Source: JANWHF01 sp036276235
GTDB taxonomy: Bacteria; Planctomycetota; Phycisphaerae; Tepidisphaerales; Tepidisphaeraceae
DNA length: 37,756 nt
NCBI GenBank assembly: GCA_036276235.1
Contig: DATBDZ010000121.1
Location: forward strand, 1-37,756
Direction of reading: 5' to 3'
In this document: in pieces, positions 27,900-35,250 of the stretch
Numbering within the stretch: the stretch's first letter is position 1
How the letters are laid out: each line of letters starts with the position of its first letter
Made by a program: the position numbers and the translations under genes
The notes under the pieces: model-generated
The model's database searches: none
Told to the model about the DNA's origin: nothing
The model's input: only the letters and a program-made list of their open reading frames with translations

Positions 27900-28508
27900 C
27901 TATGGACGGCCTGGCTCGTAGTGAACACTGCCGTCGAGGAAGAGCGCGTTCTTGCTGCCGCGATAGGGGGGATGAAAGGTGGGCGGATTAAAATGGAAGC
28001 CACCACCCGCGTCCATCCCCAGAAAGTCGGTCAGTATACGCAAGCGAGGAGTGGCGGCATGCTGAGGGTTGCCGTCGGTGACAGGCGTTTCGCGGCCAGT
28101 TGGCACGAGGTAGATGTAGCTGATGCCGTTGCCAGGCTGCTTCGCGTCGCACCGCGCGAAGACCGATTCATCGGAATCGTCGCCAGGACAGTGGTAAACC
28201 TGGCCGGGCGCAAGATAGTCGTGCAGCGCCACCGGCAAAGCCGGACCGGCGTCCTTGGGGAGTGCGAACGGCGGCGGCATCAACAGTGCGACAGGCCACA
28301 TCTTTTGCTCGCCCTGATACGCATGAAGGGCCTGGCCGATCTGCCGAAGATTTGAGGCGCACTTGACGACCCGCGCCGACCGCCGCGCGTAGATTGTCGC
28401 GGGGATCAACATCGCGATGAGCACTGCGACAATCCCGATCACGACAAGCAGTTCCACCAGGGAGAAACCGGTTCGCCGGTTTCGGGTGTGTTTCACGGCT
28501 CGCACCAT
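27900..28508 (-). CDS. Type II secretion pseudopilin with N-terminal methylation site
   Basis: A 202-residue prepilin-like protein. After the leader MVRAVKHTRNRRTG the mature part starts FSLVELLVVIGIVAVLIAML, with Glu at +5, so prepilin peptidase would cut after Gly14. The extracellular domain ends near KNALFLDGSVHY, the motif seen in planctomycete DUF1559-type pseudopilins (H-x9-DG). It is probably a substrate of an assembly machine such as the one encoded at 7.5-13 kb, but it is not linked to it. The ATG at 28508 is the first start before the leader. Confidence 0.88.
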   Translation of the reverse strand: MVRAVKHTRNRRTGFSLVELLVVIGIVAVLIAMLIPATIYARRSARVVKCASNLRQIGQALHAYQGEQKMWPVALLMPPPFALPKDAGPALPVALHDYLAPGQVYHCPGDDSDESVFARCDAKQPGNGISYIYLVPTGRETPVTDGNPQHAATPRLRILTDFLGMDAGGGFHFNPPTFHPPYRGSKNALFLDGSVHYEPGRP

Positions 28509-28624
28509 AAGTCACCGAGGCTCCTCTATCTAAGATGACGGAGCCGATCCAGACCGTTTCAGGTCCGCCGGGATTTTTCCCGGCCTGGGAAATGTACCTG
28601 CCATTTCTGTCGAACGGAGGAAAA

Positions 28625-28790
28625 CTTCAACAGATTGAACGTCGAACGTCCAACGCCGAACTTCCAACTTCGAACGGAGCAAGCCGGCTTACCATCGCGG
28701 CAGCGGTTTTCTTCGTTGGACGTTCGGCGTTCGAAGTTGGACGTTCGACGTTCAATCTGTTGAACCATCAACCCGAAGCAGAAAAACGTT
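28625..28790. repeat. Family D inverted repeat, copy D2, with tail
   Basis: TTCAACAGATTGAACGTCG begins an array of heptads (to about 28675), then a spacer and the complementary arm ending CAATCTGTTGAA at 28764. A tail CATCAACCCGAAGCAGAAAA follows and recurs after D3. It lies in the 296-bp gap between the pseudopilin and the chimeric open frame. Confidence 0.85.
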
Positions 28791-28804
28791 CCAGTTGCGA
28801 TTGC

Positions 28805-29267
28805 TTATGTGCCGGCCGGTTGCAGACGGTAAATCGTGACCGACTCGCCTGCCGCGGTGTAAGTTCCAACCAGCACGTTGTACTTGCCAGCGGGAATCTT
28901 CACGCGATGGACTCCGTACGCAGTACTGGATGGCGTGTCCCCCGCGAACAGCAGGAACGCATCCGGCTCGTGCAACTGAAGGACATTGCCGGAGTTCGTC
29001 AGCGATGCCGTCGGGAGCGCCAAGGTTGCCTTGGCAATTAAGGCATCGAGATTCATGCCGGTCCAGGACTTGAGGTAGTAAACCTCGACTAATCCGTCCG
29101 CCGAAGTACCCCACGCCGTCATCGGTGGATCAGCGAAGATCAGCGCGCTCGTCGAGCCAACCGGAATTATGCCCATCTGTGCGTTTGCCGTTGCAGCGCC
29201 GGCACGACCATAGTCCGACTTAGGATTGGCGACCGAGAGCATTGACGGAGCGCCCCATCGGGACGGA
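28805..29267 (-). pseudogene. Imm21-like immunity protein, 5'-truncated by repeat E1
   Basis: Residues read SDYGRAGAATANAQMGIIPV then GSTSALIFADPPMTAWGTS, and later DAFLLFAGD, VKIPAGKYNVLVGTYT and SVTIYRL. This is the pattern I know from Imm21 immunity proteins of polymorphic toxin systems: DYxRA, GxIPVGxxxALVxxDxP, a conserved W, then a PxGxYxV block. The family's N-terminal third is missing and the sequence joins repeat E1 at about 29268. The first in-frame ATG (29242) lacks a ribosome binding site. No cognate toxin gene is visible. Confidence 0.5.
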
Positions 29268-29758
29268 TGCGAAAATCGGGACGGGTCTAATTCCCGCCAC
29301 CGTCGATGGTCGCGTTTTTTGGACGAGCAATCTTCGATAAGCGGACCCGTCCCGTTTTCGGCGGCCGGTTTTCGGCGTCTAAATAGCAAGTTGACGATAC
29401 CAGTTTCTTCCCGTCCGGTTTGCACTCGGACCGCGCGCCTCGAACTACCAAGGCACACGACTTGTACTTCGGAAGGAATTCTTTTATATTGCTTGTCCAC
29501 CTCAGGGCATGGAAGGATAACTTGGCTGGTTTCATCGAACATGCCGTTTCTGACATTTACATGGACCACCGACCAATCGGGGTAGAAGAACATGGATTTT
29601 CTGCGCCACATCGCACCGGGAGGCTCGTCATTATTGGTCTCGATCGTGAAACTGGTAAATCTCAAAATGACTGGGAAAATGACGCCGGCCAGCATGCTAG
29701 AGCTAATCATTTGGGCACTCGTAAGCTTTCTCACGAGTTGCTCTTGGCGAGTCTTCAC
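28805..29758 (-). CDS. Chimeric open reading frame: unknown N-terminal part, repeat E1, Imm21-like C-terminal part
   Basis: A 317-codon frame that seems to be made of three pieces. Codons 1-128 encode an unknown protein with a hydrophobic segment (about 23-38, LAGVIFPVILRF) and MWRRKSMFFYPDWSVVHVNV. Codons about 129-163 are repeat E1 in translation. Codons about 173-317 resemble an Imm21 immunity protein (see the pseudogene entry). The ATG at 29758 is the longest start and has no clear Shine-Dalgarno sequence. The first part overlaps a plus-strand frame at 29592-30017, so at most one of the two is real there. I think the frame is an accident of the repeat joining two fragments. Confidence 0.4.
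   Translation of the reverse strand: MKTRQEQLVRKLTSAQMISSSMLAGVIFPVILRFTSFTIETNNDEPPGAMWRRKSMFFYPDWSVVHVNVRNGMFDETSQVILPCPEVDKQYKRIPSEVQVVCLGSSRRAVRVQTGREETGIVNLLFRRRKPAAENGTGPLIEDCSSKKRDHRRWRELDPSRFSHPSRWGAPSMLSVANPKSDYGRAGAATANAQMGIIPVGSTSALIFADPPMTAWGTSADGLVEVYYLKSWTGMNLDALIAKATLALPTASLTNSGNVLQLHEPDAFLLFAGDTPSSTAYGVHRVKIPAGKYNVLVGTYTAAGESVTIYRLQPAGT
29268..29373. repeat. Family E inverted repeat, copy E1
   Basis: AAAATCGGGACGGGTC and its complement GGACCCGTCCCGTTTT flank a conserved core (ACCGTCGATGG, TTTTTTGGACGAGCAATC). Copies E2-E4 are at 31153, 32872 and 33829. It lies between the two parts of the chimeric frame. Confidence 0.8.
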
Positions 29759-30017
29759 GGACAGACGGACGTTGGCAACGTCTCAGGCAGCGACCAGCCG
29801 CTTCACTACCGCTTTGCTTTATCTCGAACGGCTTGCGTGTATTGTTCTGTTAGCGATACTACTCGTCGCCAGCGGTTGTGGCGGCCAAGCTTGCTTGTCG
29901 AACGGAATGGGCGGCATTTTGTACTTAACTTATTTATCCACAATAGGTTATCTCCTAGGCGGATTTCTTATTTACCATCAGTTTCCTAAAGTGCGGGCAT
30001 TGATATTGACTCCATGA
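29592..30017 (+). CDS. Possible small membrane protein, unknown function
   Basis: A 141-codon frame whose last 67 residues look real: ERLACIVLLAILLVASGC and GILYLTYLSTIGYLLGGFL, two membrane segments, with a lipobox-like VASGC. The first 70 residues are less convincing and overlap the minus-strand chimeric frame, so a later TTG start at 29814 is possible. Its stop is 10 bp before the next gene, which has a good ribosome binding site. Confidence 0.4.
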   Translation: MDFLRHIAPGGSSLLVSIVKLVNLKMTGKMTPASMLELIIWALVSFLTSCSWRVFTDRRTLATSQAATSRFTTALLYLERLACIVLLAILLVASGCGGQACLSNGMGGILYLTYLSTIGYLLGGFLIYHQFPKVRALILTP

Positions 30018-30027
30018 GGGGCGAATA

Positions 30028-30492
30028 ATGAATGTGGCAATTACTTTTAGCCGATCGCCTGAGAAGATGGCGCGAAGGGCAAAACGGGTACAGTTGATCC
30101 CGAGTCCTGCGAGGACTCTCCGGAAATACATTGTGCTTGAATACGCCGTTACTCTGTTAGGTACCTTGGCTGCTGCCGTAGTGTTGACGTGGCGGCTCTT
30201 TCCCCTTGCCTGGCAGCCACCTGATTTGGAAGTGAGCGTAGGACAAGCTTGGCTTTTTCTACTCGTCGGTCCACTTATTGTTGCTGCGGCCGCCGCTTTA
30301 AGTTGGCTTACCGCTAGGTTACTTCTAAAGCGCCGAATTGACCGCGCACTTGACGTGTTGCTGGCAACGAAGTTGGCCGCATACACGCCGACTGAGTCTT
30401 GTTCGCACGAGCCACTTCCCCAGCGTATCCCTCAACCTCAACCAGCGGAGCGGCAGGTGCTAGAAATGGCGTCATCCCTTGCCCGTTACTAA
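30028..30492 (+). CDS. Unknown protein with two membrane segments
   Basis: A 154-residue protein. Residues about 31-53 (YIVLEYAVTLLGTLAAAVVL) and 70-98 (GQAWLFLLVGPLIVAAAAAL) are hydrophobic, separated by a short loop. A basic stretch (RLLLKRRIDRALDVLL) and a Pro/Gln-rich C-terminus follow. The ATG at 30028 has GAGGGG about 8 nt upstream. It is followed by the next gene with only 1 bp between, so the pair is probably coupled. Base composition by eye is lower in GC than the flanking genes, suggesting transfer. Confidence 0.65.
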   Translation: MNVAITFSRSPEKMARRAKRVQLIPSPARTLRKYIVLEYAVTLLGTLAAAVVLTWRLFPLAWQPPDLEVSVGQAWLFLLVGPLIVAAAAALSWLTARLLLKRRIDRALDVLLATKLAAYTPTESCSHEPLPQRIPQPQPAERQVLEMASSLARY

Positions 30493-30493
30493 A

Positions 30494-30985
30494 ATGGCCA
30501 TTGACGTCGACTTATTGTTGGACCTGTTGAGGGGGCTTGGTGTAAAGGCCGACCTCTTTAGCCCGCAGTCAGATCCCCAGCTATTTTACGATAACGCATT
30601 GCTCGTAGCGACCGTAAGCGGTGGTCCACTTGACGACATGAGTGCCCTGCTTAAGGCAAACGGCGATGTCTGCAAGATTTCGACTTGGCAGATAGTGCCG
30701 GCGCATGGAAGTGTAGAGAGCCGATTGAAGGTGGCAGAAAAAATGCTCCGGCTTAATTTCGAGGTTCCTTTCGGCCGAGTGAGCATGGCCTCGTACCAAC
30801 GTTCCGCTAACGAGCCTGAACGAATAGATCTTTTCTTCGCTGAGACGATGTTCTTCTGGCAGTGCGCCGTAAATTGCAAGGAATTGCTGTCCGAGGAGGT
30901 TCGTAGGCGGCTGGCTGGGTTGGTGCAACTATCGGAGTTAGTTAAGGTGGCCTTGGATAAGGGGGCCTTGGATAAGACAGATTGA
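30494..30985 (+). CDS. Small soluble protein of unknown function
   Basis: A 163-residue protein, MAIDVDLLLDLLRGLGVKAD, with an alpha/beta look (LLVATVSGG, WQIVPAHGSVESRLKVAEKM, RIDLFFAETMFFWQ). No signal or membrane helix. The C-terminus repeats ALDKGALDK through a 12-bp tandem duplication around GGG at about 30950-30976. An ATG at 30494 lies 1 bp after the previous stop; a TTG at 30479 is in frame. The pair of this and the preceding gene, close to an immunity-gene remnant, could be an immunity or defence cassette, but I cannot name it. Confidence 0.6.
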   Translation: MAIDVDLLLDLLRGLGVKADLFSPQSDPQLFYDNALLVATVSGGPLDDMSALLKANGDVCKISTWQIVPAHGSVESRLKVAEKMLRLNFEVPFGRVSMASYQRSANEPERIDLFFAETMFFWQCAVNCKELLSEEVRRRLAGLVQLSELVKVALDKGALDKTD

Positions 30986-31152
30986 TATAGAGCATTTTTC
31001 GTTGGCGGACAAAAGCATCGCGATGAAAGACCGGATATCGTTGCGGTGAACCGTGCCGCGAGCTTTGAGGAAAGGGGATTCGGGGATTATCCCCTGGTAG
31101 GTAGGTTTGAATCCAAAGAATAGAGTTCGAAGCTCTCCAGACTGCCTCGTGG

Positions 31153-31260
31153 ACGCGGAAATCGGGACGGGGTCCGATATCCCGCCTCCGTCGATGCTAT
31201 CGCCTTTTTCGACGAGCAATTTTCGATAATTGGACCTGTCGCGTTTTCGGTTGCCGGGAC
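31153..31260. repeat. Family E inverted repeat, copy E2
   Basis: GCGGAAATCGGGACGGGGTC, core CGCCTCCGTCGATGCTATCG then TTTTTCGACGAGCAATTTTC, and the complementary end TGGACCTGTCGCGTTTTCGG. It begins 167 bp after the preceding stop and ends 9 bp before the SDR stop codon. The 30986-31152 stretch holds a minus-strand reading frame (FFGFKPTYQGIIPESPFL) that may be a gene fragment, but it is too short to name. Confidence 0.8.
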
Positions 31261-31269
31261 CGCGCCGCG

Positions 31270-32019
31270 TCACACCTGCGCCATGCCTCCATCGACGGCG
31301 AGATCCACGCCGCTGACATATGAACTTTCATCGGATGCGAGGAACACGACGACGGACGCGATCTCCTCGGGCTTGCCTCGGCGGCCGAGCGGAACCTCCG
31401 AGGCGAACTGGGCAGCCACCTGTTCTACCTGCTTGGCGGTGAGGCCAGCCTTCTCCAGTGCCGGCGTTTCGATTGGGCCAGGACTTACCGAATTTACACG
31501 AATCTTGCGATCCTTTAGCTCCACCGTCCAGCCGCGAGCGAAGCACCGCACGGCTGCCTTGCTAGCGGCGTAGGCGGTAAACGCCGAATCTCCCCTTACG
31601 TTCGCGACTGAAGAGGTCAGGATGATCGAGCCGCCATCTTTGAAGAGGGGAAGGGCCTTCTGGGCCGTGAAGAACGTGCCCTTCACATTTAAGTCGAAGG
31701 TTTTGTCGAAATGAGCTTCGGTAGCCGTCGCAAGCGGTGCGACTTCACCCCAGCCGGCATTGGCGAAGAGCACGTCGATGTGACCATGCTTCTGCTTCAC
31801 GACGGCAAAGAGCCGGTCCAGATCTTCTAAACGCGTTACGTCGCCCACGACCGTCGTGACGTTTCTCCCGATGACGGCTGCGGCCTCTTTCAGCTCTTTC
31901 TCTCGTCTGCCAGTGATCACGACGTGGGCGCCTTCTTCCACGAAGCGTTTGGCTGTCGCCAGGCCGATCCCGCTGTTTCCGCCTGTGATGACTGCAACCT
32001 TACCTTGAAGCTTTCCCAT
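31270..32019 (-). CDS. Short-chain dehydrogenase/reductase (SDR family)
   Basis: A 249-residue classical SDR. The cofactor motif is VAVITGGNSGIGLATAK (TGxxxGIG at 12-19), then FANAGWG (NAG motif), the Ser of ILTSSVANVRG, and the active-site AYAASKAAV (Tyr-x3-Lys). The C-terminal PGPIETPALEK and GVDLAVDGGMAQV are typical. NADPH is suggested by TGRRE after the second strand (inference). Substrate unknown. The ATG at 32019 follows GGCGGAAAG. It is divergent from a TetR gene and its promoter is covered by three repeats (see operator entry), so it is probably repressed by that TetR. Confidence 0.93.
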   Translation of the reverse strand: MGKLQGKVAVITGGNSGIGLATAKRFVEEGAHVVITGRREKELKEAAAVIGRNVTTVVGDVTRLEDLDRLFAVVKQKHGHIDVLFANAGWGEVAPLATATEAHFDKTFDLNVKGTFFTAQKALPLFKDGGSIILTSSVANVRGDSAFTAYAASKAAVRCFARGWTVELKDRKIRVNSVSPGPIETPALEKAGLTAKQVEQVAAQFASEVPLGRRGKPEEIASVVVFLASDESSYVSGVDLAVDGGMAQV

Positions 32020-32047
32020 GACTTTCCGCCTTTCGTCGCGTATTATT

Positions 32048-32104
32048 GGATCACCGATCCGGATCATACGGATCACTGAACCGATTATATGGATCACTGA
32101 TCCG
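32048..32104. promoter_or_regulatory. Three tandem operator-like repeats between TetR and SDR genes
   Basis: GGATCACCGATCCG (32048-32061), GGATCACTGAACCG (32070-32083) and GGATCACTGATCCG (32091-32104) have a 21-22-bp period, about two helical turns. Each is close to an inverted repeat (GGATCA / TGATCC). They are probably TetR-family binding sites. Confidence 0.7.
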
Positions 32105-32113
32105 TTTCGTCAA
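32084..32113 (-). promoter_or_regulatory. Predicted sigma-70-type promoter of the SDR gene
   Basis: On the minus strand, TTGACG (32108-32113) and TATAAT (32084-32089) are separated by 18 bp, close to the consensus. The third operator repeat fills the spacer and the second lies immediately downstream of the -10 box. Confidence 0.65.
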
Positions 32114-32121
32114 GGCAGATC

Positions 32122-32685
32122 ATGCGAGCCGACGCCAGAAAAAATTACAGCCGCATCCTCGCTGTCGCGCGGAAGGTCGTCGCCGAGCATGGTGCCGACG
32201 CGTCCATGCGGGGTATCGCCCGCCGAGCCGGCGTGGGTTTGGCCACACTGCTTCGCCATTTCCCGACGCGAGAAGCTTTGTTCGAAGCGTTGCTGTGTAT
32301 GAAAGGGGACGCACTGACGCAGCGGGCGGCTGAACTGGAAAAGTCGAGCCCACCTGACGAAGCACTGGTGTCCTGGTTTCGCGAAGGCGTGGAATTCACA
32401 CATACCTATGGCGGCGTCTGCGACTTGATGGCCAGCGCCCACGCGGACCCGGATTCCGCGCTCCACGCTTCAAGCAAAGCGCTGCACGATGCGGGCGCGC
32501 GATTACTGCTCCGTGCTCAAGCCCAGGGAACGGCACGGGCCGATATGGATGGGGAAGACCTGTTCGCCCTGATGTCGGCGCTCGCCTGGCTCGTCGGCCA
32601 ACCCGCATTCGCGCCACGGGCGGATCATCTCTTTGACCTTATTACGAGCGCCATCCTGACAAACCGCCCCAGCAGCCCGGCCTGA
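32122..32685 (+). CDS. TetR-family transcriptional regulator
   Basis: A 187-residue repressor. The N-terminal helix-turn-helix is MRGIARRAGVGLATLLRHF (about 29-47), followed by the typical ALFEALL start of helix 4. The C-terminal ligand domain includes SWFREGVEFTHTYGGVCDLM and DLFALMSALAWLV. The ATG at 32122 is preceded by AAGG. It is divergent from the SDR gene, and the shared 102-bp spacer has three operator-like repeats. The likely system is a small inducible detoxification or metabolic pair; the inducer is unknown. Confidence 0.92.
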   Translation: MRADARKNYSRILAVARKVVAEHGADASMRGIARRAGVGLATLLRHFPTREALFEALLCMKGDALTQRAAELEKSSPPDEALVSWFREGVEFTHTYGGVCDLMASAHADPDSALHASSKALHDAGARLLLRAQAQGTARADMDGEDLFALMSALAWLVGQPAFAPRADHLFDLITSAILTNRPSSPA

Positions 32686-32704
32686 TCGGCGGCGTGTCGA
32701 TGCT

Positions 32705-32860
32705 ATGAACGTCCAACGTCCAACGCCGAACTTCCAACTTCGAACGGAGGAAGGCCCGCTTGCCATCCCGACAGCGACTTTCTTCGTTCGACGTTGGACG
32801 TTCGAAGTTGGACGTTCGACGTTCAATCTGTTGAAGCATCAACCCGGAGCAGAAAACCGG
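32705..32860. repeat. Family D inverted repeat, copy D3, with tail
   Basis: GAACGTC, CAACGTC, CAACGCC, GAACTTC, CAACTTC, GAACGGA, then the complementary arm ending CAATCTGTTGAA, then the CATCAACCCGGAGCAGAAAA tail also seen after D2. It runs almost directly into E3. Confidence 0.87.
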
Positions 32861-32871
32861 GCCGCGGAAAT

Positions 32872-32985
32872 CGGAACGGGCGCGGAAATCGGAACGGGTC
32901 CAATGTGCCGCCTCCGTCGATGCCATCGCCTTTTTCGACGAGCAATTTTTGACAATTGGACCCGTCCCGCTTTCGGTTGCGGACG
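32872..32985. repeat. Family E inverted repeat, copy E3
   Basis: GCGGAAATCGGAACGGGTCC, core CGCCTCCGTCGATGCCATCG then TTTTTCGACGAGCAATTTTT, and the end ATTGGACCCGTCCCGCTTTC. The right end is 9 bp before the stop codon of the next (minus) gene. Confidence 0.85.
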
Positions 32986-32993
32986 ACGCGGAA

Positions 32994-33815
32994 TCATCCG
33001 CCCACGAGTGATCGATGCTTCTCCCAATCGATGATGAGGTCCGCTTTGTTCAGCGCATCACGAACATCGGGAATCTGGGACGCTGTAAGTTCCCAAAACA
33101 TGAGACCGTTAGCCATCGGCGTCAGTGTACCTCGCGATGAATCCTGCTTGATCCACTTTTCCAATGGCAATTTACCCACAAGCTTTGCCAGTTGTGGCGC
33201 GTTTAGAAAATTCCACGGATACACATCGCGGAGCAAACCCATTTCCCAGACGCGAGCGGGCATGTAGGTGTGACCCCAACGGGAAATCCGCATGTCTTCT
33301 TCATCCGCCTCCGCTGATTCGGCCTCAATCGCGGCATCAATGTTCTTTGAATAACAGATTCCGATTGCATACCAAGTCGGACCCAAATTCATGGGCATTT
33401 TGTAAGCAATTCCATGTGAGCGACCCAATATGCGAAAGATTTCATCGGCCAAGGGCAGAATCTCGTTGCGAGACAACGAAAGAATCGAAGCATCCGCGGA
33501 AAAGTGTGCAAATTGCTCTCCCACGTCGATGAACGCCGACGCAGAATGGGTGTTCAATTTGCCTTTTGACTCCGGCGGCCCAGCGGTCACCTCGATTGCA
33601 GTGACATCTTCATAGCCATCCTTTGCCAATTGCGCGTCAGCCGTTCGGAGAGTCGTATATTTTCCTTTTTTGCTTCGTCTCGATATCAGTACAAAACCAG
33701 GTGGATGTCCAAGCGCGTCCATCGCTTTGGTTGCGAACGAATAGAACGTTGCCACGCGCTCCGGACTGATGACGGGACCATACACAGCAATTACCGTTTC
33801 ACGACGAGATGACAT
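32994..33815 (-). CDS. Conserved-looking protein of unknown function, possible immunity protein
   Basis: A 273-residue soluble protein. The C-terminal part has a strong pattern: WEMGLLRDVYPWNFLNAPQL, then LPLEKWIKQDSSRGTLTPM and LMFWELTASQIPDVRDALNK. I believe this block recurs in proteins of planctomycetes and myxobacteria, but I cannot name a family. The central part has NLGPTWYAIGICYSKN. There is no signal peptide. The ATG at 33815 (MSSRRETVIAVYG) follows GAGGG and is preferred; the frame is open to 33887 but that part is repeat E4. It sits among repeats close to an Imm21-like remnant, so an immunity role is possible (weak inference). Confidence 0.7.
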   Translation of the reverse strand: MSSRRETVIAVYGPVISPERVATFYSFATKAMDALGHPPGFVLISRRSKKGKYTTLRTADAQLAKDGYEDVTAIEVTAGPPESKGKLNTHSASAFIDVGEQFAHFSADASILSLSRNEILPLADEIFRILGRSHGIAYKMPMNLGPTWYAIGICYSKNIDAAIEAESAEADEEDMRISRWGHTYMPARVWEMGLLRDVYPWNFLNAPQLAKLVGKLPLEKWIKQDSSRGTLTPMANGLMFWELTASQIPDVRDALNKADLIIDWEKHRSLVGG

Positions 33816-33828
33816 CAATTTCCCTCGG

Positions 33829-33885
33829 ACACGTAAATCGGGACGGGTCCGGTTTTCGGTCGCTCGTCCCGTTTCCGGTCGCCGC
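33829..33885. repeat. Short family E copy E4
   Basis: Only the arms AAATCGGGACGGGTCC and GTCCCGTTTCCGGTCGCC remain, with no core. It lies just upstream of the start of the 32994-33815 gene. Confidence 0.65.
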
Positions 33886-34035
33886 AACCAGCGGAGCGGC
33901 CGTCTGATTGAGGTCCGCAGTCCGGCGAGGTTTCAGCAAAGGAGAATGCCTTAAATTTGCTCACAGAATTTTATTGATCTCACCGGCGAGAACAATATGA
34001 TCCGATGTATCTCCAAATCAAAGAGAGGGACCCAG

Positions 34036-34875
34036 ATGGGGCGAAAACCATTGTTAGCGGTCAGCCTGGCGGTGGTGTTTGCCGGAGCACAGATTGGGCT
34101 AGGCGCGGGACCAACCGCGTATGTGTCGGACGATTTGGGTGAAAACCTCTATCGGGTTGATCTGAGTACCGCCAACGCGACGCTTGTCGGGCACCTCGGC
34201 CCGGTTCTTATGCAGGGGCTGGCCACTTCCAGCAGCGGGCAGATGTTCGGCACGGATATTTTCGGGCAGTTGTGGAGCATCGATAGCTCCTCGGGTGCCG
34301 GGACGTTCGTCGCCAATACGGGCCATGGGCAAATTGATGCGTTGCACTTTTCCGGCTCCGCACTGCTCGGCGCCGACTTCAGCACAGGCTTCTTAACGAT
34401 CTTCCAGATCGACACCACGAGCGGTGCCACCACCAACGTGGTCATCGGCAACACCAACTTGGGCGCTGGCCGCGCGGACGCGATGGCCTTAGCTGATCCG
34501 AACACCCTTCTACTCGCGATAGAGGACACCCCCGGTCGTGGCTTCCAATCACTATGGGCGGTGGACCTGACCAGCGGTGCGATGAGTTTGCGCGGCGTGC
34601 TGGGGGCGGCTCAGCAGAACCCGGTCGAGGGTCTGGAGTTCAGTGGCGGGACGCTCTATGCAGCCACGGTGAGCGGCGGTCTCTACACGCTGAACCCGAA
34701 CAACGCCAGCGCTACGCAGATAGGAACGATGCGCGACAAGAATAACTTCGCGCTGGAGCCGCTGGACATGACGGTGCCCGAGCCCGCATCGCTGGCGCTG
34801 GTGGTTCCCGCCGCGATCCTGCTGATCCGCCGCCGCAAATCGCCTGCACGCGGACAACGGGTCAAGTGCGATTGA
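34036..34875 (+). CDS. PEP-CTERM anchored secreted protein
   Basis: A 279-residue protein with a signal peptide (MGRKPLLAVSLAVVFAGAQI), a beta-propeller-like body of short repeats (LYRVDLSTANATLVG, LWSIDSSSGAGTFVA, LWAVDLTSGAMSL, LYTLNPNNASATQIG), and a C-terminal sorting signal: VPEPASLALV, a hydrophobic segment and RRRK (about 247-268). PEP-CTERM proteins are processed by an exosortase and delivered to the envelope or exopolysaccharide. No exosortase is in the window. The ATG at 34036 follows GAGAGGGA; the frame extends to 33997 but would not suit the signal. Confidence 0.9.
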   Translation: MGRKPLLAVSLAVVFAGAQIGLGAGPTAYVSDDLGENLYRVDLSTANATLVGHLGPVLMQGLATSSSGQMFGTDIFGQLWSIDSSSGAGTFVANTGHGQIDALHFSGSALLGADFSTGFLTIFQIDTTSGATTNVVIGNTNLGAGRADAMALADPNTLLLAIEDTPGRGFQSLWAVDLTSGAMSLRGVLGAAQQNPVEGLEFSGGTLYAATVSGGLYTLNPNNASATQIGTMRDKNNFALEPLDMTVPEPASLALVVPAAILLIRRRKSPARGQRVKCD

Positions 34876-34964
34876 GCGGCCGACCAAATTGGAAAAGGGG
34901 TTAAGATCGGAAAAGCGAGATCGGAAAAGGGATACGTACAGGATAAGTACATTTATCTCCCATG

Positions 34965-35202
34965 GAGGCGGTCGACGAATCTGATTCGTTCCGCGCCGGC
35001 GATCGCCGTTCGTGATTCCCAGGAGTTGGATCGGAGTCGGACCATTGTGGCCCAGCGGGCGTGCCTGATCGTTCGGCTCGATCCGTGCGGCTTCGACATC
35101 GTCACAGGTCCATTGACTGGCGCGCCCATGAACGGCGGCGATTTGGAGGGCGCGGGCGATGCCGGCCTCCGCGCTGCCATTATATCGAGGGGTTCTGGGC
35201 AA
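34965..35202 (-). pseudogene. Transposase (integrase core) C-terminal remnant
   Basis: The reading frame gives PRYNGSAEAGIARALQIAAV, then QWTCDDVEAARIEPNDQARPL and GHNGPTPIQL. I recognise PxYNGxxEAGI and GPTP as the end of a rve-type (DDE) transposase. Only about 80 residues remain; the rest and any terminal repeats are lost. The longer frame to 34552 is a shadow of the PEP-CTERM gene. It lies next to D4, so the repeat may mark a deletion or rearrangement. Confidence 0.55.
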
Positions 35203-35250
35203 TCATCGTACTCGTGGTTGTGTCGCCTATTCAGCGCTCATTAACGATTA

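Noticed and set aside
30938..31273. 111-codon minus-strand frame with FFGFKPTYQGIIPESPFL
   Set aside because: Half of it is repeat E2 in translation. The rest might be a fragment of a real gene, but it is too short to identify.
34552..34950. Minus-strand extension of the transposase-like frame
   Set aside because: This part is a shadow of the PEP-CTERM gene; only 34965-35202 shows transposase features.
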